A stretch of DNA of 64,000 nucleotides from Trichosphaerium sp. ATCC 40318. Taxonomy: Eukaryota > Discosea > Flabellinia > Trichosidae. Under the pieces are notes generated by a model. The model was not told where the DNA came from and made no database searches. It saw nothing but the letters and a program-made list of their open reading frames with translations. Every line of letters starts with the position of its first letter. Within the stretch, counting starts at the first letter, position 1. Location: contig JALMLS010000473.1 of NCBI GenBank assembly GCA_038496445.1, forward strand, positions 1-64,000, given 5' to 3'. Below are positions 1 through 11,996 of the stretch, piece by piece. The position numbers and the translations under genes were made by a program.

Positions 1-1735
1 GACAGGTACATCTTCTGGTTCACCATAAAACCATTGAGTAAACACGTTGTTCCTGTAAGTGTAGTCTAAAACAACAAATTAGTATTCCAAACAAAGAAGA
101 TGTGTGTAGTACTTGAACCTAACCATGGACCAACAAACGTTAGGTTGCTATGTTGTACATGAGTAAAAAATAAACTTGAATACAATTAAAAATACCCGTC
201 AAAAATATTGTTGATGAACTTAACTGCAAGCGAATCAGGATAGTGTATTATTTCAGATACATTCCTAAAAACGCAGTAATAAAAGGAAATAGACTGATTT
301 CTAGTTCCTTGTGCATTTGTAAAACTCAAAAGACCTGTTTATCCCAATTAGCAAATAAAAGTTGGTTAGTGCTTGTTAATGACTTGGTCTGAATAAGTCA
401 TGAAGTTGCATTCATGTGTTAAACTTCATCAAAAAAATTTAAAGTTAAACCTTCAAACCAAGTCATTAACAGCAGCAGCATGGAGCTCTGTTCTTACTGC
501 CTGCATCTACAACTAAACTATTATCCACATTTAATGTATTAGAATCTTCTGATATATAAAACGCTCCCTGTGATAGCCTGTATGGGGAGGTCATAGGAAA
601 ACCTTCATATAAGCATCTAAAGCAGTATTTCAGTTACTTCTACATTTTTTTTTTTGTGTTAACTGACATACCTTGTAATGTAAATTATGCCGTGATTATC
701 GTACCCAAAAATAAACCCATCAGTGAGTTCAAACACACTATCTGATATAGTCTAGGCGAAGATATAAGTCATCACTACTACCAATCTATTAATAGCAATA
801 CATACCAACCTATCATGTGCATTAAGGTTTACAAAAGTAACAGCATACCCATAGCATTCTTCAACTCTACAATTAGAAATTGATGGATTGGTTTGAAAAA
901 ACAATATAATTCCTACCAAATATTAGAACCTCTCAAAAAAAAGCCCGTTAACAAAACATACCAGCCTGTAAGCATCACCCTCCAGGTAAGTGTCATTGTA
1001 TAATGCTACAAATACGAGTCAGTAGTTAAAAACAAACTTGCCACGCACTTTGTCTAAGGTAAATGCGGCGAAATGTAACATTATCAATAATGACTTGGTC
1101 CCCGAAAAGAAAATGAACACCTTCTCCATATACATTAGATATTGAGCAGTTACACAAGGTGATGTTTGCTCCATTAAATAGGTAGCCACTCCCTACGAGG
1201 TTGTGAATACAGCGTAGTAGTGGTAGTTTTCAAACAAGCGTACCAACACTTCCAAGGATGTTAATCCCGCAAATAATAACATTTTTAGACCCAGAAAGAA
1301 GCGCCATTACAGCTGTGCCCACGTGTTCAAAGTTTATTTGTGGTGTTTTTATTTCTCCCCCAGTATACCGTAAGATCAAATCAACATGTTGGCCTAAAAA
1401 TCCAAGATGAGACAAACAATCAATCACATAAATGTTAAGTGCAATCTCTCGTCTTTTGTTCCAAAAGGTACACTAACGTAAGGAGTCTAGCTTTCGGCTA
1501 CACCAAAAGCCAGTCAATAACACTTCCTTACATTAACACTGAGGCATAACAACCATGTGTATAATTTTAACAAACGTTAGCTTTGTTCCGTTTTTTGGAA
1601 AAAAAAAAGAAAAACGTGATTGCACGTACCCATGTAATTTGAAATAGTGATTGGTGAGCTACTAGTTCCGTTTAAAATAAAAGCATTGATATCTACAGTA
1701 TTTGTAGCATTTAACTCCATTTCAATGACGTGTTC
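1..1735 (-). pseudogene. Beta-helix surface protein gene, copy A (central part, reversed; runs off the left edge)
   Basis: Read on the minus strand this matches positions 3972-5712 of the complete gene (copy C) almost base for base, including introns, so it is a third family copy. It encodes the beta-helix core (for example the FEHVGTAVMALLSG stretch near 1290-1340). It has no signal-peptide exon: at about 1735 it is fused head to head with copy B. Bases 1-47 already continue into the next exon (TQWFYGEPEDVPV), so the copy reads leftwards out of the window and may be intact at its 3' side. Without a start exon I infer it is either a silent cassette or a pseudogene. The junction lies on the 8-mer ACGTGTTC at 1728-1735. 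Confidence 0.75.
375..470. mobile_element. MITE-like 96-bp element in an intron of copy A
   Basis: The element is bounded by perfect 14-bp inverted repeats, GTTAATGACTTGGT and its complement. It has a second, inner palindromic arm pair. The same element is at 5242-5338 in copy C, so it was there before the gene was duplicated. No coding capacity is seen. Confidence 0.5.
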
Positions 1736-2751
1736 ACTCAATGGTTTTATGGTGAACCAGAAGATGTACCTGTTAATGCAAGTGCTGATAATTATGAACT
1801 TGATCCTCAATTTATGGATATTGAGAATCAAGGTTTTGAGATCAGTCCTACATCTCCTCTTAGCTTCCTTGGTGAACACGTTCCAGAACATGAAACAGAT
1901 TATTTTAATAATCCGAGAGGAGATGCGCCAACAACCATAGGTGACTATACAAGTGCTGCATCCTATTATTATTAATGCTAGTTTTGTTAAGGCATGCACT
2001 ACCGGATACCACCTCCCACAACTATACCACCAACAACTGCGCCTCCAACGACAGAACCAACAACTGAATCACCAACAACTGAACCTCCAAGTGACGCTCC
2101 AACACAGACTCCATCTTCAATTGACAAAGTTCTTGGACTTACAAATGGCACTGTCGTTAATGTTATTAACATCACCAAGGCAGTTATCGTTGTTGGTACA
2201 ATCAACTTTTGGATTATTTTTCCAATACTGATATTAAATTTAACTTAGGTGATCTCATTCAAGGTGGAGGAGGTATAATCATCTTGGAACCGAATGCCAA
2301 CATCACCATCATTGGATGTTATGACGCCACAGTACCAGTAGTGTTCACTATTGATGAACCACCAAAAAACAATACATTGACACTTGTCAAGTATGACAGA
2401 TTGTGCAATGCGAGCAATACATCTCCCATTGTCCAATTGGAGATTAAGGACAATGTATGCCAGTCTGTCAAGTTCGACACTGTACTTGAAGCAACACATA
2501 TGGAAGTTATGGTCACATCTAAGGAATGTGATGACAATGAGGTTTCAAATGGTAGTAAGACATGGGGTATAGCTGTTGGTGTTGTTGTTGTAGTTATTGT
2601 TATTGGATTGATATTATTCGTTGTTGTAGTAATGTATGTTAAGAAACAAACTAATAGAGCTTTACAAAATAATGTGCAATCAGTTGATATGTCAATGGAT
2701 GATGCAGCGTCTACTGGCAGTCAAGGATCAGCCAACTCTATGTTCATATAA
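1728..2751 (+). pseudogene. Beta-helix surface protein gene, copy B (3' half only)
   Basis: This matches the 3' third of copy C (5666-6766) at high identity. It encodes the acidic GEPEDVPV segment, a PPTT/ESPTT stalk, a post-stalk extracellular domain with conserved cysteines, a transmembrane segment (GIAVGVVVVVIVIGLILF) and a short cytoplasmic tail ending SANSMFI. Introns sit where they do in copy C (after PTTIG and after VIVVG). There is no signal peptide or beta-helix in this orientation: the sequence just upstream is the helix region of copy A running the other way. The stalk is clearly shorter than in copy C. Inference: a 5'-truncated gene, or an acceptor cassette for recombination. Confidence 0.75.
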
Positions 2752-2759
2752 CATGTTTG

Positions 2760-3660
2760 GTAAATAAACATACGGCAAACTTTGTAGACTCCTTGTTTAA
2801 CAAATCTCTTTTCAACTGATTCTTTGGCAGTAAAATATGTTCACAGTAGGTGTAGGTAGCATGTAAATACAAAATTTTGGTCATCTCCATGCAATCTTGT
2901 TGAGAAGGCCAGAGTTTTTTACATAGACTATTTCACTTGTTTTAAACATGTTGTCTAGACATCCAGAATGTTAGCTTACAAAACGCCATGTTCATTAGAC
3001 TTCTACATTACACCAAGTCACAACCCCTTTGACAAAAATTCTAGCTAGAATTTTTCACAAAACACATTAAAGGCTAGGGCCAAAATGGTCCAAACTGTTA
3101 ATATGTAGAAATAGAAGTATATGAGCTGTTTATATAGTTTAGAGAATATTGATGGCATCGCCTGGCATTATATCTTTTTTGCAATGCGGTCTAAACAACG
3201 AATAGCTGTAACAGGAAGAATGGGGTTTAAATATGCGTAGTAGAACATAATTGAGGGAGGTTAGGGAGTTTTACCTTTTTATTACCGTTTTGTTTTAAAC
3301 GGCGTTTTGTGGACACCCACACTCCTTTTACGCGTAACTAACAGCGTCAGGAGTATTGTTGCTGTAATAACTGGAGCATATTCTGATACTTCCTTTTTAG
3401 GAAACACTTCTTGTTTTCAGTACTTTCACGCGCCATATCCTCATAGCAGTATGTTTTTGTATAAACGCTTGTGGAATGCTTACGTAAGCTGGCTCTAGCT
3501 TGAAAATTGTTATTCGAGAAACTTGGAATATTTCGATTGATTTGGATGCTTTGCTACAAGGACGTGGTAGATACAATTTCTACGCGTAAGAGTAGTATAC
3601 GAGCGTTTAAATTGCTTAGCTTGAGTTTCTTGCCTTAAACATCATAAATTGTACCGAAAA
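2760..3660. other. Intergenic spacer and promoter of the complete beta-helix gene
   Basis: No gene was recognised here. The stretch follows the copy B stop codon and precedes the copy C start. It is AT-rich with only short open frames without coding character. Confidence 0.4.
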
Positions 3661-3662
3661 CA

Positions 3663-6600
3663 ATGTCTGCAGCGCTTATTCGCTCTGTATTAGCCATTGC
3701 TTGTATTGTAATGGTTAAATCAGCTCTTCCAGTGTACTATGTTGCAGTAAACGATACAGGAGGCGACGGTAGCTCTATTGAAACGTACGTGAACATTTTA
3801 AACTCACAAGAACAACATTACAGATTTTTTGGTTTCAAGAGCGCGTATCGTTCCTTACACTCTTTAATGTACTAACGGAGTTCTCCAAATAGCGCCATAT
3901 CGTATGTAAACCTTGTAGCGGCGCTACAGAATGATTCAACAGGTGTTGAACAAATATTCTTCCTTGGCGGCGAACACGTCATTGAAATGGATTTAAATGC
4001 TACAAATACTGTAGATATCAATGCTTTTGTTTTAAACGGAACTAGTAGCTCACCAATCACTATTTCAAATTACATGGGTACGTGCAATCACGTTTTTCTT
4101 TTTTTTTTCCCAAAAAACGGAACAAAGCTAACGTTTGTTAAAATTATACACATGGTTGTTATGCCTCAGTGCTAATCTAAGGAAGTGTTATTGACTGGCT
4201 TTTGGTGTAGCCGAAAGCTAGACTTCCTTACGTTAGTGTATCTTTTGGAACAAAAGACGAGAGATTGCACTTAACATTTATGTGATTGATTGTTTGTCTC
4301 ATCTTGGATTTTTAGGCCAACAAGTTGATTTGATCTTGCGGTACACTGGGGGAGAAATAAAAACACCACAAATAAACTTTGAACACGTGGGCACAGCTGT
4401 AATGGCGCTTCTTTCTGGGTCTAAAAATGTTATTATTTGCGGGATTAACATCCTTGGAAGTGTTGGTACGCTTGTTTGAAAACTACCACTACTACGCTGT
4501 ATTCACAACCTCGTAGGGAGTGGCTACCTATTTAATGGAGCAAACATCACCTTGTGTAACTGCTCAATATCTAATGTATATGGAGAAGGTGTTCATTTTC
4601 TTTTCGGGGACCAAGTCATTATTGATAATGTTACATTTCGCCGCATTTACCTTAGACAAAGTGCGTGGCAAGTTTTTTTTTAACTACTGACTCGTATTTG
4701 TAGCATTATACAATGACACTTACCTGGAGGGTGATGCTTACAGGGCTGGTATGTTTTGTTAACGGGCTTTTTTTTTGGAGAGGTTCTAATATTTGGTAGG
4801 AATTATATTGTTTTTTCAAACCAATCCATCAATTTCTAATTGTAGAGTTGAAGAATGCTATGGGTATGCTGTTACTTTTGTAAACCTTAATGCACATGAT
4901 AGGTTGGTATGTATTGCTATTAATAGATTGGTAGTAGTGATGACTTATATCTTCGCCTAGACTATATCAGATAGTGTGTTTGAACTCACTGATGGGTTTA
5001 TTTTTGGGTACGATAATCACGGCATAATTTACATTACAAGGTATGTCAGTTAACACAAAAAAAAAAATGTAGAAGTAACTGAAATACTGCTTTAGATGCT
5101 TATATGAAGGTTTTCCTATGACCTCCCCATACAGGCTATCACAGGGAGCGTTTTATATATCAGAAGATTCTAATACATTAAATGTGGATAATAGTTTAGT
5201 TGTAGATGCAGGCAGTAAGAACAGAGCTCCATGCTGCTGCTGTTAATGACTTGGTTTGAAGGTTTAACTTTAAATTTTTTTGATGAAGTTTAACAACATG
5301 AATGCAACTTCATGACTTATTCAGACCAAGTCATTAACAAGCACTAACCAACTTTTATTTGCTAATTGGGATAAACAGGTCTTTTGAGTTTTACAAATGC
5401 GCAAGGAACTAGAAATCAGTCTATTTCCTTTTATTACTGCGTTTTTAGGAATGTATCTGAAATAATACACTATCCTGATTCGCTTGCAGTTAAGTTCATC
5501 AACAACATTTTTGACGGGTATCTTTAATTGTATTCAAGTTTGTTTTTTACTCATGTACAACATAGCAACCTAACGTTTGTTGGTCCATGGTTAGGTTCAA
5601 GTACTATAAACATCTTCTTTGTTTGGAATACTAATTTGTTGTTTTAGACTACACTTACAGGAACAACGTGTTCACTCAATGGTTTTATGGTGAACCAGAA
5701 GATGTACCTGTCAATGCAAGTGCTGATAATTATGAACTTGATCCTCAATTTATGGATATTGAGAATCAAGGTTTTGAGATCAGTCCTACATCTCCTCTTA
5801 GCTTCCTTGGCGAACACGTTCCAGAACATGAAACAGATTATTTTAATAATCCAAGAGGAGATGCGCCAACAACCATAGGTGACTATACAAGTGCTGTATC
5901 ATATTATTATTAATGATAGTTTTGTTAAGGCATGCACTACAGGATACCACCTCCCACAACTATACCTCCAACAACTGTGCCTCCAACGACAGAATCTCCA
6001 ACAACTGTATCTCCAACGACTGAATCTCCAACAACTGCGCCTCCAACAACTGAATCCCCAACAACCAAATCTCCCACAACTGAATCTCCAATTACTGAAC
6101 CAACAAGTGATGCCCCAACACAGACTCCATCTTCAATTGACAAAGTTCTTGGACTTATAAATGGCACTGTCGCCAATGTTATTAACATCACCAAGTCAGT
6201 TATCGTTGTTGGTATGATAAACAAAATACGATTTTTTACCAGTACTGACATTATTTAACTTAGGTGATCTCATTCAAGGTGGAGGAGGTATAATCATCTT
6301 GGAACCGAATGCCAACATCACCATCATTGGATGTTATGACGCTACAGTACCAGTAGTGTTCACTATTGATGAACCACCAAAAAACAATACATTGACACTT
6401 GTCAAGTATGACAGATTGTGCAATGCGAGCAATACATCTCCCATTGTCCAATTGGAGATTAAGGACAATGTATGCCAGTCTGTCAAGTTCGACACTGTAC
6501 TTGAAGCAACACATATGGAAGTTATGGTCACATCTAAGGAATGTGATGACAATGAGGTTTCAAATAGTAGTAAGACATGGGGTATAGCTGTTGGTGTTGT

Positions 6601-6766
6601 TGTTGTAGTTATTGTTATTGGATTGATATTATTCATTGTTGTAGTAATGTATGTTAAGAAAGAAACTAATAGAGCTCTACAGAATAATGTGCAATCAGTT
6701 GATGTACCAATGGACGATGCAGCGTCTACTGGCAGTCAAGGATCAGCCAACTCTATGTTCATATAA
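3663..6766 (+). CDS. Membrane-anchored beta-helix surface protein with Thr/Pro stalk (copy C, complete)
   Basis: Predicted single-pass cell-surface protein. The first exon begins with a signal peptide (MSAALIRSVLAIACIVMVKSA) followed by YYVAVNDTGGDGS, typical of pectin-lyase-like right-handed beta-helix proteins. Middle exons carry helix-type rungs (GSGYLFNGANITLCNCSISN, GVHFLFGDQVIIDNVTF). They are followed by an acidic linker, a stalk of PTT repeats (5940-6090), a domain with several Cys (VGDLIQGGGG onward), a transmembrane helix at about 6590-6645 and a basic/Ser-rich tail. At least six short introns are present; those after PTTIG and VIVVG are clear, the early ones are approximate. The ligand is unknown. 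Best guess is an adhesin or recognition protein. Two partial copies lie just upstream. Confidence 0.75.
3972..5712 (+). repeat. Inverted repeat partner of 1-1735
   Basis: About 1.7 kb present in opposite orientation at 1-1735 with near-complete identity. The ends carry the inverted 8-mer GAACACGT (3972-3979) / ACGTGTTC (5666-5673), which is also where copies A and B join. Confidence 0.85.
5242..5338. mobile_element. MITE-like element, second copy (in intron of copy C)
   Basis: Reverse-complement counterpart of the element at 375-470, with the same GTTAATGACTTGGT terminal inverted repeats. It lies between beta-helix exons and is presumably removed by splicing. Confidence 0.5.
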
Positions 6767-6769
6767 CAT

Positions 6770-7150
6770 GTGTTGTAAATTAATAAAAACCAAACTTTAT
6801 GGAGCATATTTCATACAGATATAATACCAGCAGTTACAAAGCCTTTATGATGACGTTGTGACATTTCCTTGAATGTGACATGGTTGCCACGTTATAACCC
6901 AATCGGAAGCTGTAATAACTATTCAACATTCTTCACTTGGGCATAAAATAACTTGTTAGGTACGTACCATTACGCTTGTGTTAGAGATGTTGTGGGAGTA
7001 GTCAAATCCGTTTATTACGAAAATTACTAGTGAAATTGGAAAGTTAATGCGAAATCATTCACTGAAACCATAGCCACAATGGTTACGAATTGCCAAACCT
7101 GAAGTCGATAAACGGTTTTTTAAGACCTCTACACAAGCACCAAGGATAAA
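6770..7150. other. Intergenic spacer
   Basis: Between the copy C stop and the 3' end of the F-box/ankyrin pseudogene. No gene or repeat was recognised. Confidence 0.4.
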
Positions 7151-8466
7151 CAATCAAACTCAACTGTTGCACAAGTCCTCTGGCTACACGTCAATTGCAC
7201 ATATGATTTGATTTTGAAACAATATTATATTGTAGAGTAACACATTCAGCTGTTTATTATTTTTTGGCTTTGATTATGGTCCAATTATCATCTGTGATTT
7301 TTCGAAGAGTACCACATTTAGCACTGACCTGTTTAGAACCTTTAGGTTTAAGAGGTACAGCGCTTGCAATGCTATCTTTGAACACTACATTCGACAAACA
7401 ATCAAGTTTGAATTTGGCTTCTTCGCCAAAGAAGTATGGAACCAATCTTCCCCAGAACACTACAGTAACAGGCTCTTTATAAGTAACAAAAGAACAACCC
7501 ATTGTCATATCAGCAGTGCTTGTTATTGCGAATTCATCTTCAGAAACAAACTGTCGTGCACCGTTTGAACCTAGCTTTGAGCCTCCGTGTATACCAGTTT
7601 CAACATTACCCGTTTCAGCTACATGTGGGAAAAAAAGGTCGTATCGGTGTTCTTGGTTCAAACTAACACAAGGTGTGGATGGCTTTGTTAGACTTAAAAA
7701 CGCATAGCGTAAACTATCCTCTAGTTTATCGTGTTCTTCACTCAAGACGTCCCACGGTGCAGTGACGGTTGCAGTCTTAGTGGAAGGTAGTTTGAAAGGG
7801 TCCAAATAGACGAATAGCCAGTGTAAAACAGTCCCATCAAACTTTGTGTTGAACCCTGACAGTTTTGTTAATTCTGTGTTTAGTTTGTGGTTGAGAACTT
7901 ACCTTTAGCGTTTTTTAACGTTAAGATGTTTGCGTCAGCATCTAGAAAACCTTTCGCACCTCGTTTTACGACATTTTAGACCTATTTTTATCAGCGTTGA
8001 TATACGTGCACTATTTACCTCTTTTAAGTAACTACAACGTTTATTGAGTCGTTCAAACCAATCTGGGCAAGAAAATACTTCTCTAAACCATCAGGTGAAT
8101 CGCCAATTTGAACCTTTGAATCGATATCGTTGAAGTGCGACTCATAAACGCGTTTACACAATGCCTGGTCGCGCGATAATACACCATGAATAGTTTTGGA
8201 ACAAGTTGATAAGTAAAGAAAGTCGTTTGGCTCTAGCCACTGGCACACTTCCCCACATACGTCCTGTACGCGTATTATACCTTCCATTTCGGTTTGCGTT
8301 GCCTTTAACACAAAAAAAAATAGAGTTGTTTGTAAACTTTGTCCATGTGCGAAAAAAGGAATCATTCAGAGAACACATACTAATGATACCAAAATGTACT
8401 TTCCAATCAGAGAATAGAAAGACAGGGCTTTGTACATTACACAAGTTGGACGTGTCTTCTCTAATA
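7150..8466 (-). repeat. 1.3-kb inverted repeat (partner at about 26130-27465)
   Basis: Homology covers the whole F-box/ankyrin unit plus flanks. It begins at the shared sequence GAAGACACGTCCA (around 8454-8466 on the minus strand and 26139-26151 on the plus strand) and fades beyond about 7150 and 27465. The two arms flank roughly 18 kb. Confidence 0.75.
7257..8287 (-). pseudogene. F-box/ankyrin-type protein, broken inverted copy
   Basis: Same gene as 26312-27378 but in the opposite orientation. The F-box (MEGIIRVQDVCGEVCQWLEP...FLYLSTCSKTIHGVL) and the long C-terminal exon (7257-7805) are nearly identical to the intact copy. A 37-bp deletion after the IGDSPD codons, bounded by the microhomology GAT, shifts the frame. 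Translation then ends soon after at INVVVT, well before the C-terminal domain. The downstream introns are otherwise preserved. I infer a recent pseudogene; a truncated F-box product of about 87 residues could still be made. Confidence 0.8.
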
Positions 8467-8469
8467 CTG

Positions 8470-8725
8470 TCATCAGTGACATCACAGTCAAAAAGGTTTA
8501 TCGTATGAACACCAGCAAATTCTTTGACAATATCAGAGGAGTAACTAGCAATATTGATCTTTGTTTGCTTAAGAGTGCTGGCATGTTTTAAGAGTGCTTT
8601 TGCTTGTGCGATGGTCGAAATAACAACACTTTCGTATACGATGATGTCGTGAATGATTGATGCAAAATGATGACAAGTTTGACAAGCCGCAAATCTTGAA
8701 GCGAAAATCGAAATCAAGTTGTGTT
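8470..8725 (-). pseudogene. F-box/LRR protein relic (N-terminal part)
   Basis: The minus-strand frame reads AACQTCHHFASIIHDIIVYE then KALLKHASTLKQTKINIA and EFAGVHTINLFDCDVTDDSI. This resembles the end of the F-box, the linker and the first LRRs of the gene at 11997 (compare LACKQFLHIV, KGLLKSTH and GVHTINISDASVT). The F-box start is missing and the LRR array stops after about one repeat, where the duplicated F-box/ankyrin unit begins. It is therefore a fragment, left next to or cut by that duplication. Confidence 0.5.
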
Positions 8726-9150
8726 TTTTGTAGATACAACATTTAGCTATCTATTACTACACAGAGTGATCGCTTATTTCTTTACTTTACGCAACTTCTT
8801 ACGCGACTCTTGAACCTTGCTACGCTTGTAGCTGAGTATATAAAGGAGTTAAGATTGTATGAGCGTTTTCTTACAGCTCTAAACTGAACACGTGTTTATC
8901 TTGACTTTCATCAACCTTTCAAAAGTACGCTGGTATTTTTATGATGTTACAAAGTGGCATGCGATGTACCCCTTATGACAAGTTTGTAGACATTACCGAC
9001 AGGATTAAGAAAAGCTGTATTATATTGGCCATATCATTCAAGTTAAAGTCAAAAAGTGACTTGTTCGGATATCCTGCGTTAAAAGGAATTAACGTGAAGC
9101 GTGAAAAGTTGTCTGAGAAAGGAAATTAACGTGACGCATGTAAACGTGAT
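8726..9150. other. Intergenic spacer
   Basis: Contains a CACGTG hexamer at 8889-8894. A short open frame at 8941-9129 has no recognisable features. No gene is called. Confidence 0.35.
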
Positions 9151-9154
9151 TGTT

Positions 9155-9660
9155 TTATAATTCCATCCAGTATCCCCACAAGTGCGTCATCTCTTCATAG
9201 CAGTACAAGCAAATATATAAATTACAAGAACATAGCAAGGTACATTGTTTAATATTTGTGGGTTTACTGATCATTTCTACACATCGTCTTGTTGTTGGGC
9301 GGCTTCCCGGCACAGCTTCCATCTTGATTGCGTCTTTACCAACAATCACTAGGTTTCGCAGTGGTGGCAAACAGCATGTTCTCAACCATGTATAAGAGCT
9401 TGTTCGCGAGCATAGCCGCAGTGTCAGTTGCAAATTTGCTATAGTTAGGAGCTTTAGAAGCTGATTTGTGGGTAACCATTTTGTACCTACCCCAGATCAT
9501 TGTTTCAAAATCTGTCTTTCTTGTATGCCTTTGGGTCTCTTGCCTGAAGTGCAAAACGGCTTCAAATCACTTATTGTATCCGCATACAGTGCCTTTTCAG
9601 CTTTTAGCCATACCTGATTACCCTTGCTGGTTGTTTTGGTAAAATCAGTAGCTTTGTGAA
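9155..9660 (-). pseudogene. Unidentified coding remnant
   Basis: Two minus-strand frames have coding-like composition but are out of phase with each other: one reading TDFTKTTSKGNQVWLKAEKA (about 9590-9650) and one reading KSASKAPNYSKFATDTAAML (about 9400-9475). No domain is recognised. It could be a decayed gene or transposon fragment, or a small spliced gene whose introns I cannot place. Confidence 0.25.
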
Positions 9661-10300
9661 CACTTGTTCTATAGTGGTAAAAAGTTCCAAATTCGTGTTT
9701 ACTTCATGTCCACTGCTTAGGGACATAAAAGCAACAATGTATTTAAAGCCTTTTTAAAACCTTGGCATTCTTGTTGACACTCTAGTCAGACATAAAGCAA
9801 GTAGTAGACAAACCTACATTACTTCTTACTATACACAAATCAATAGCAGACATGTCAGCCTAACACTCATTTTGAATGCAAACACAATACCCTTTACAAA
9901 ATACAAACACAAATGAACCTAAAATAACTAACATCGGTCCAACAGTCTACTTTCGGTCTTGAGAATTCTATTTCTTCATTTTTGTCAAGTTTTTTGGTGT
10001 TCTCTTAAGTGTACACCTTAAAAGGTGCGCTTGATATGTACACCTAATAAGGCGCTTAATGATATATTGATAGCTCACATCCCAAGAAAAGTGACAGACT
10101 CAGGCTTCACATTTTGACATGTTAGGTGTTATGAAAATGTCAAATAGTCAAACAAGATCACGTAACAATAGTGCACCATTTCATTATTTACTTGCGCCTT
10201 TAAACAAATTATGAACCTATTTTGTGACTCTTTGCTTCTTGTAGAAGTTTAAGTATAACACCATGAAGATATACAGAAATAATTATAGCTAACAGTTTTT
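9661..10300. other. Intergenic spacer
   Basis: AT-rich stretch without a supportable gene. It contains two nearby similar short motifs (gtacaccttaaaaggtgcgctt and gtacacctaataaggcgctt, about 10010-10055), perhaps a small local repeat. Confidence 0.3.
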
Positions 10301-10309
10301 GTCACGTGA

Positions 10310-11204
10310 TCAGTGATTGTTTGCGTTACAAAGCATTTTTGTTGCTAACTTGCAAGATAAGAAGAGTAATCCAAGCAACGAAGGGTAAATGATGACAGAA
10401 CCTCTCATTCTCTTTGCTGGATCTAAAAAAAAATTGAGAAAAAAACAGAATCGGCTTCCACATTGTCTTTACCTCCTGATTGGTAACCTAGAGCATAAAC
10501 AATACGCCCAATACTCCACATACCCCCGAGAGACGCTGCCCACACCTATAAAAGCATCACAAATGGAGTTTTAATCGATGATAGCGTACAGGGTTCTGTA
10601 GGCCTCCAAAACAAAGCAACGTGATTATTTGATAATGCGATTCGAGCCTGTAGATTATTAGATACGCTATTACATTCATAATTTTTCATTTAGTACATAC
10701 ATGTTTTGGTGACCACGCTGATAACAGTTAAATATCTCTTTGCTCTTATCAGTTGTGTAAAGGCTGGGTACTAGGACAATTTACATCAGAATGTCAATTG
10801 TGTTGACAACCGCTTAAACGTTTCCACTTTGAAGTACAAGCCAAACATAGTGAGTTTCCTGTCTGCCATTTTAGAAAGCGCGTGCGGTCGCACTGATTTA
10901 GGCTTTTTTGAGTCTCCCTTGAAAGGCAAACAAATAGGTACACTCGGCTTTTCAGCGCGTGTGAAGGCCGTACATTGGGTGGAAACGTTTAAGCAGGTGG
11001 CTAAATACCGAAAATTGTTTGATTAACGTACAGGTACTCCAAAAGTTTTCCTGGCCAAACCTACCATCCCTCCAATAACTGTAGCGGTGACAATTGAACC
11101 TACTGCGCTCAAGATGACCTAAATTCTATTAATACTTGTACTGGCTAGAAAGTTACAAATACCCATCCGTATTCTGGCTGCAATGTGAATGTAACGCCGC
11201 TCAT
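10310..11204 (-). CDS. MGST3: Microsomal glutathione S-transferase 3-like (MAPEG) protein
   Basis: Six exons (11204-11157, 11118-11028, 10770-10701, 10647-10590, 10545-10473, 10422-10310) join in phase to 150 aa, the usual MGST3 length. Family hallmarks are visible: an N-terminal PEYGWVFV entering a first membrane helix, the loop motif FNCYQRGHQN (family consensus FNCxQRxHQN), GGLQNP, then GRIVYALGYQSGDPAKRMRG (family VGRxxYAxGYxxGxPxxR.RG) and a final hydrophobic helix. MGST3 enzymes are integral membrane proteins of the ER or mitochondrial outer membrane with glutathione transferase/peroxidase activity on lipid hydroperoxides. The first intron is only 38 nt. A CACGTG hexamer overlaps the region just after the stop. 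Identification is strong; the exact substrate is unknown. Confidence 0.85.
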
Positions 11205-11996
11205 GCTTATTGGTTGTGTTTTATGAATTTTATATATTTATTTTGAATGCCAACGACGTTCGCACTAAATGTTTGGCCGTGGGGAAATTTAATGTGCGAA
11301 GAGCGCTATGTAGAGCAAGTATTGTAATTTGACATACTAAACATGTCAGATGCTACTGGTGGATAGTTTAGTATAAAGTGTACATTTGTTTGGAATCATA
11401 ATTCTAACCTACTCCTAAGAGGTTTTTTTAAGTCAGGCAATCATTACAAACAAGAAAAAAACAGGATTTTTAGATTGTTTTTTGTACTCTAGACTTTTTA
11501 AAATAATAAAAAACAGCAACATGCTGATTATAATTTTTAGTTGCCATTAGCTTATGGGATGCGCCATTGATAAATGTGACAATCTTCCAGAAAAAAGGAA
11601 GAAATTAGTGATTTGAACGCTTCGACATTATTTCATAAGCCATTAAAAACCTCCAAATTCTCACCTCCAATAGAAGGTTCAGAGCTATTATTTATGTACA
11701 ATACTAAATACAATCAAAGCTTCGTTGTTAAGATCGATAGAAAAGCATATAAAGATTTTTAGCGCTGCATTTTCTTATTCTTTATGCTTTACTTGTGAAG
11801 AAGCACACATGCTCCCGTACCATACAGCACAATGAGCCGATAGTTGTCACGTGATAATTTTAAGAGCATTTTGAGAAACGTTTAGGAAACAGCTGATAAT
11901 TCAACAAATGCGCAAGTCTTTTCCTGCTACAAACCGTCAAATAGTCAGTTTTGGTCTTCAAAAACACTTGTTGAAACAAATCTTACAAGCGCTACC
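11205..11996. other. Intergenic region between divergent MGST3-like and F-box/LRR genes
   Basis: Shared upstream region of two divergent genes. It contains a CACGTG hexamer at 11848-11853, about 145 bp before the F-box/LRR start. No other feature is recognised. Confidence 0.4.

Noticed and set aside
1577-1999. 140-aa minus-strand frame over the A/B junction
   Set aside because: It merges antisense of copy B with sense of copy A and is an artefact of the head-to-head join.
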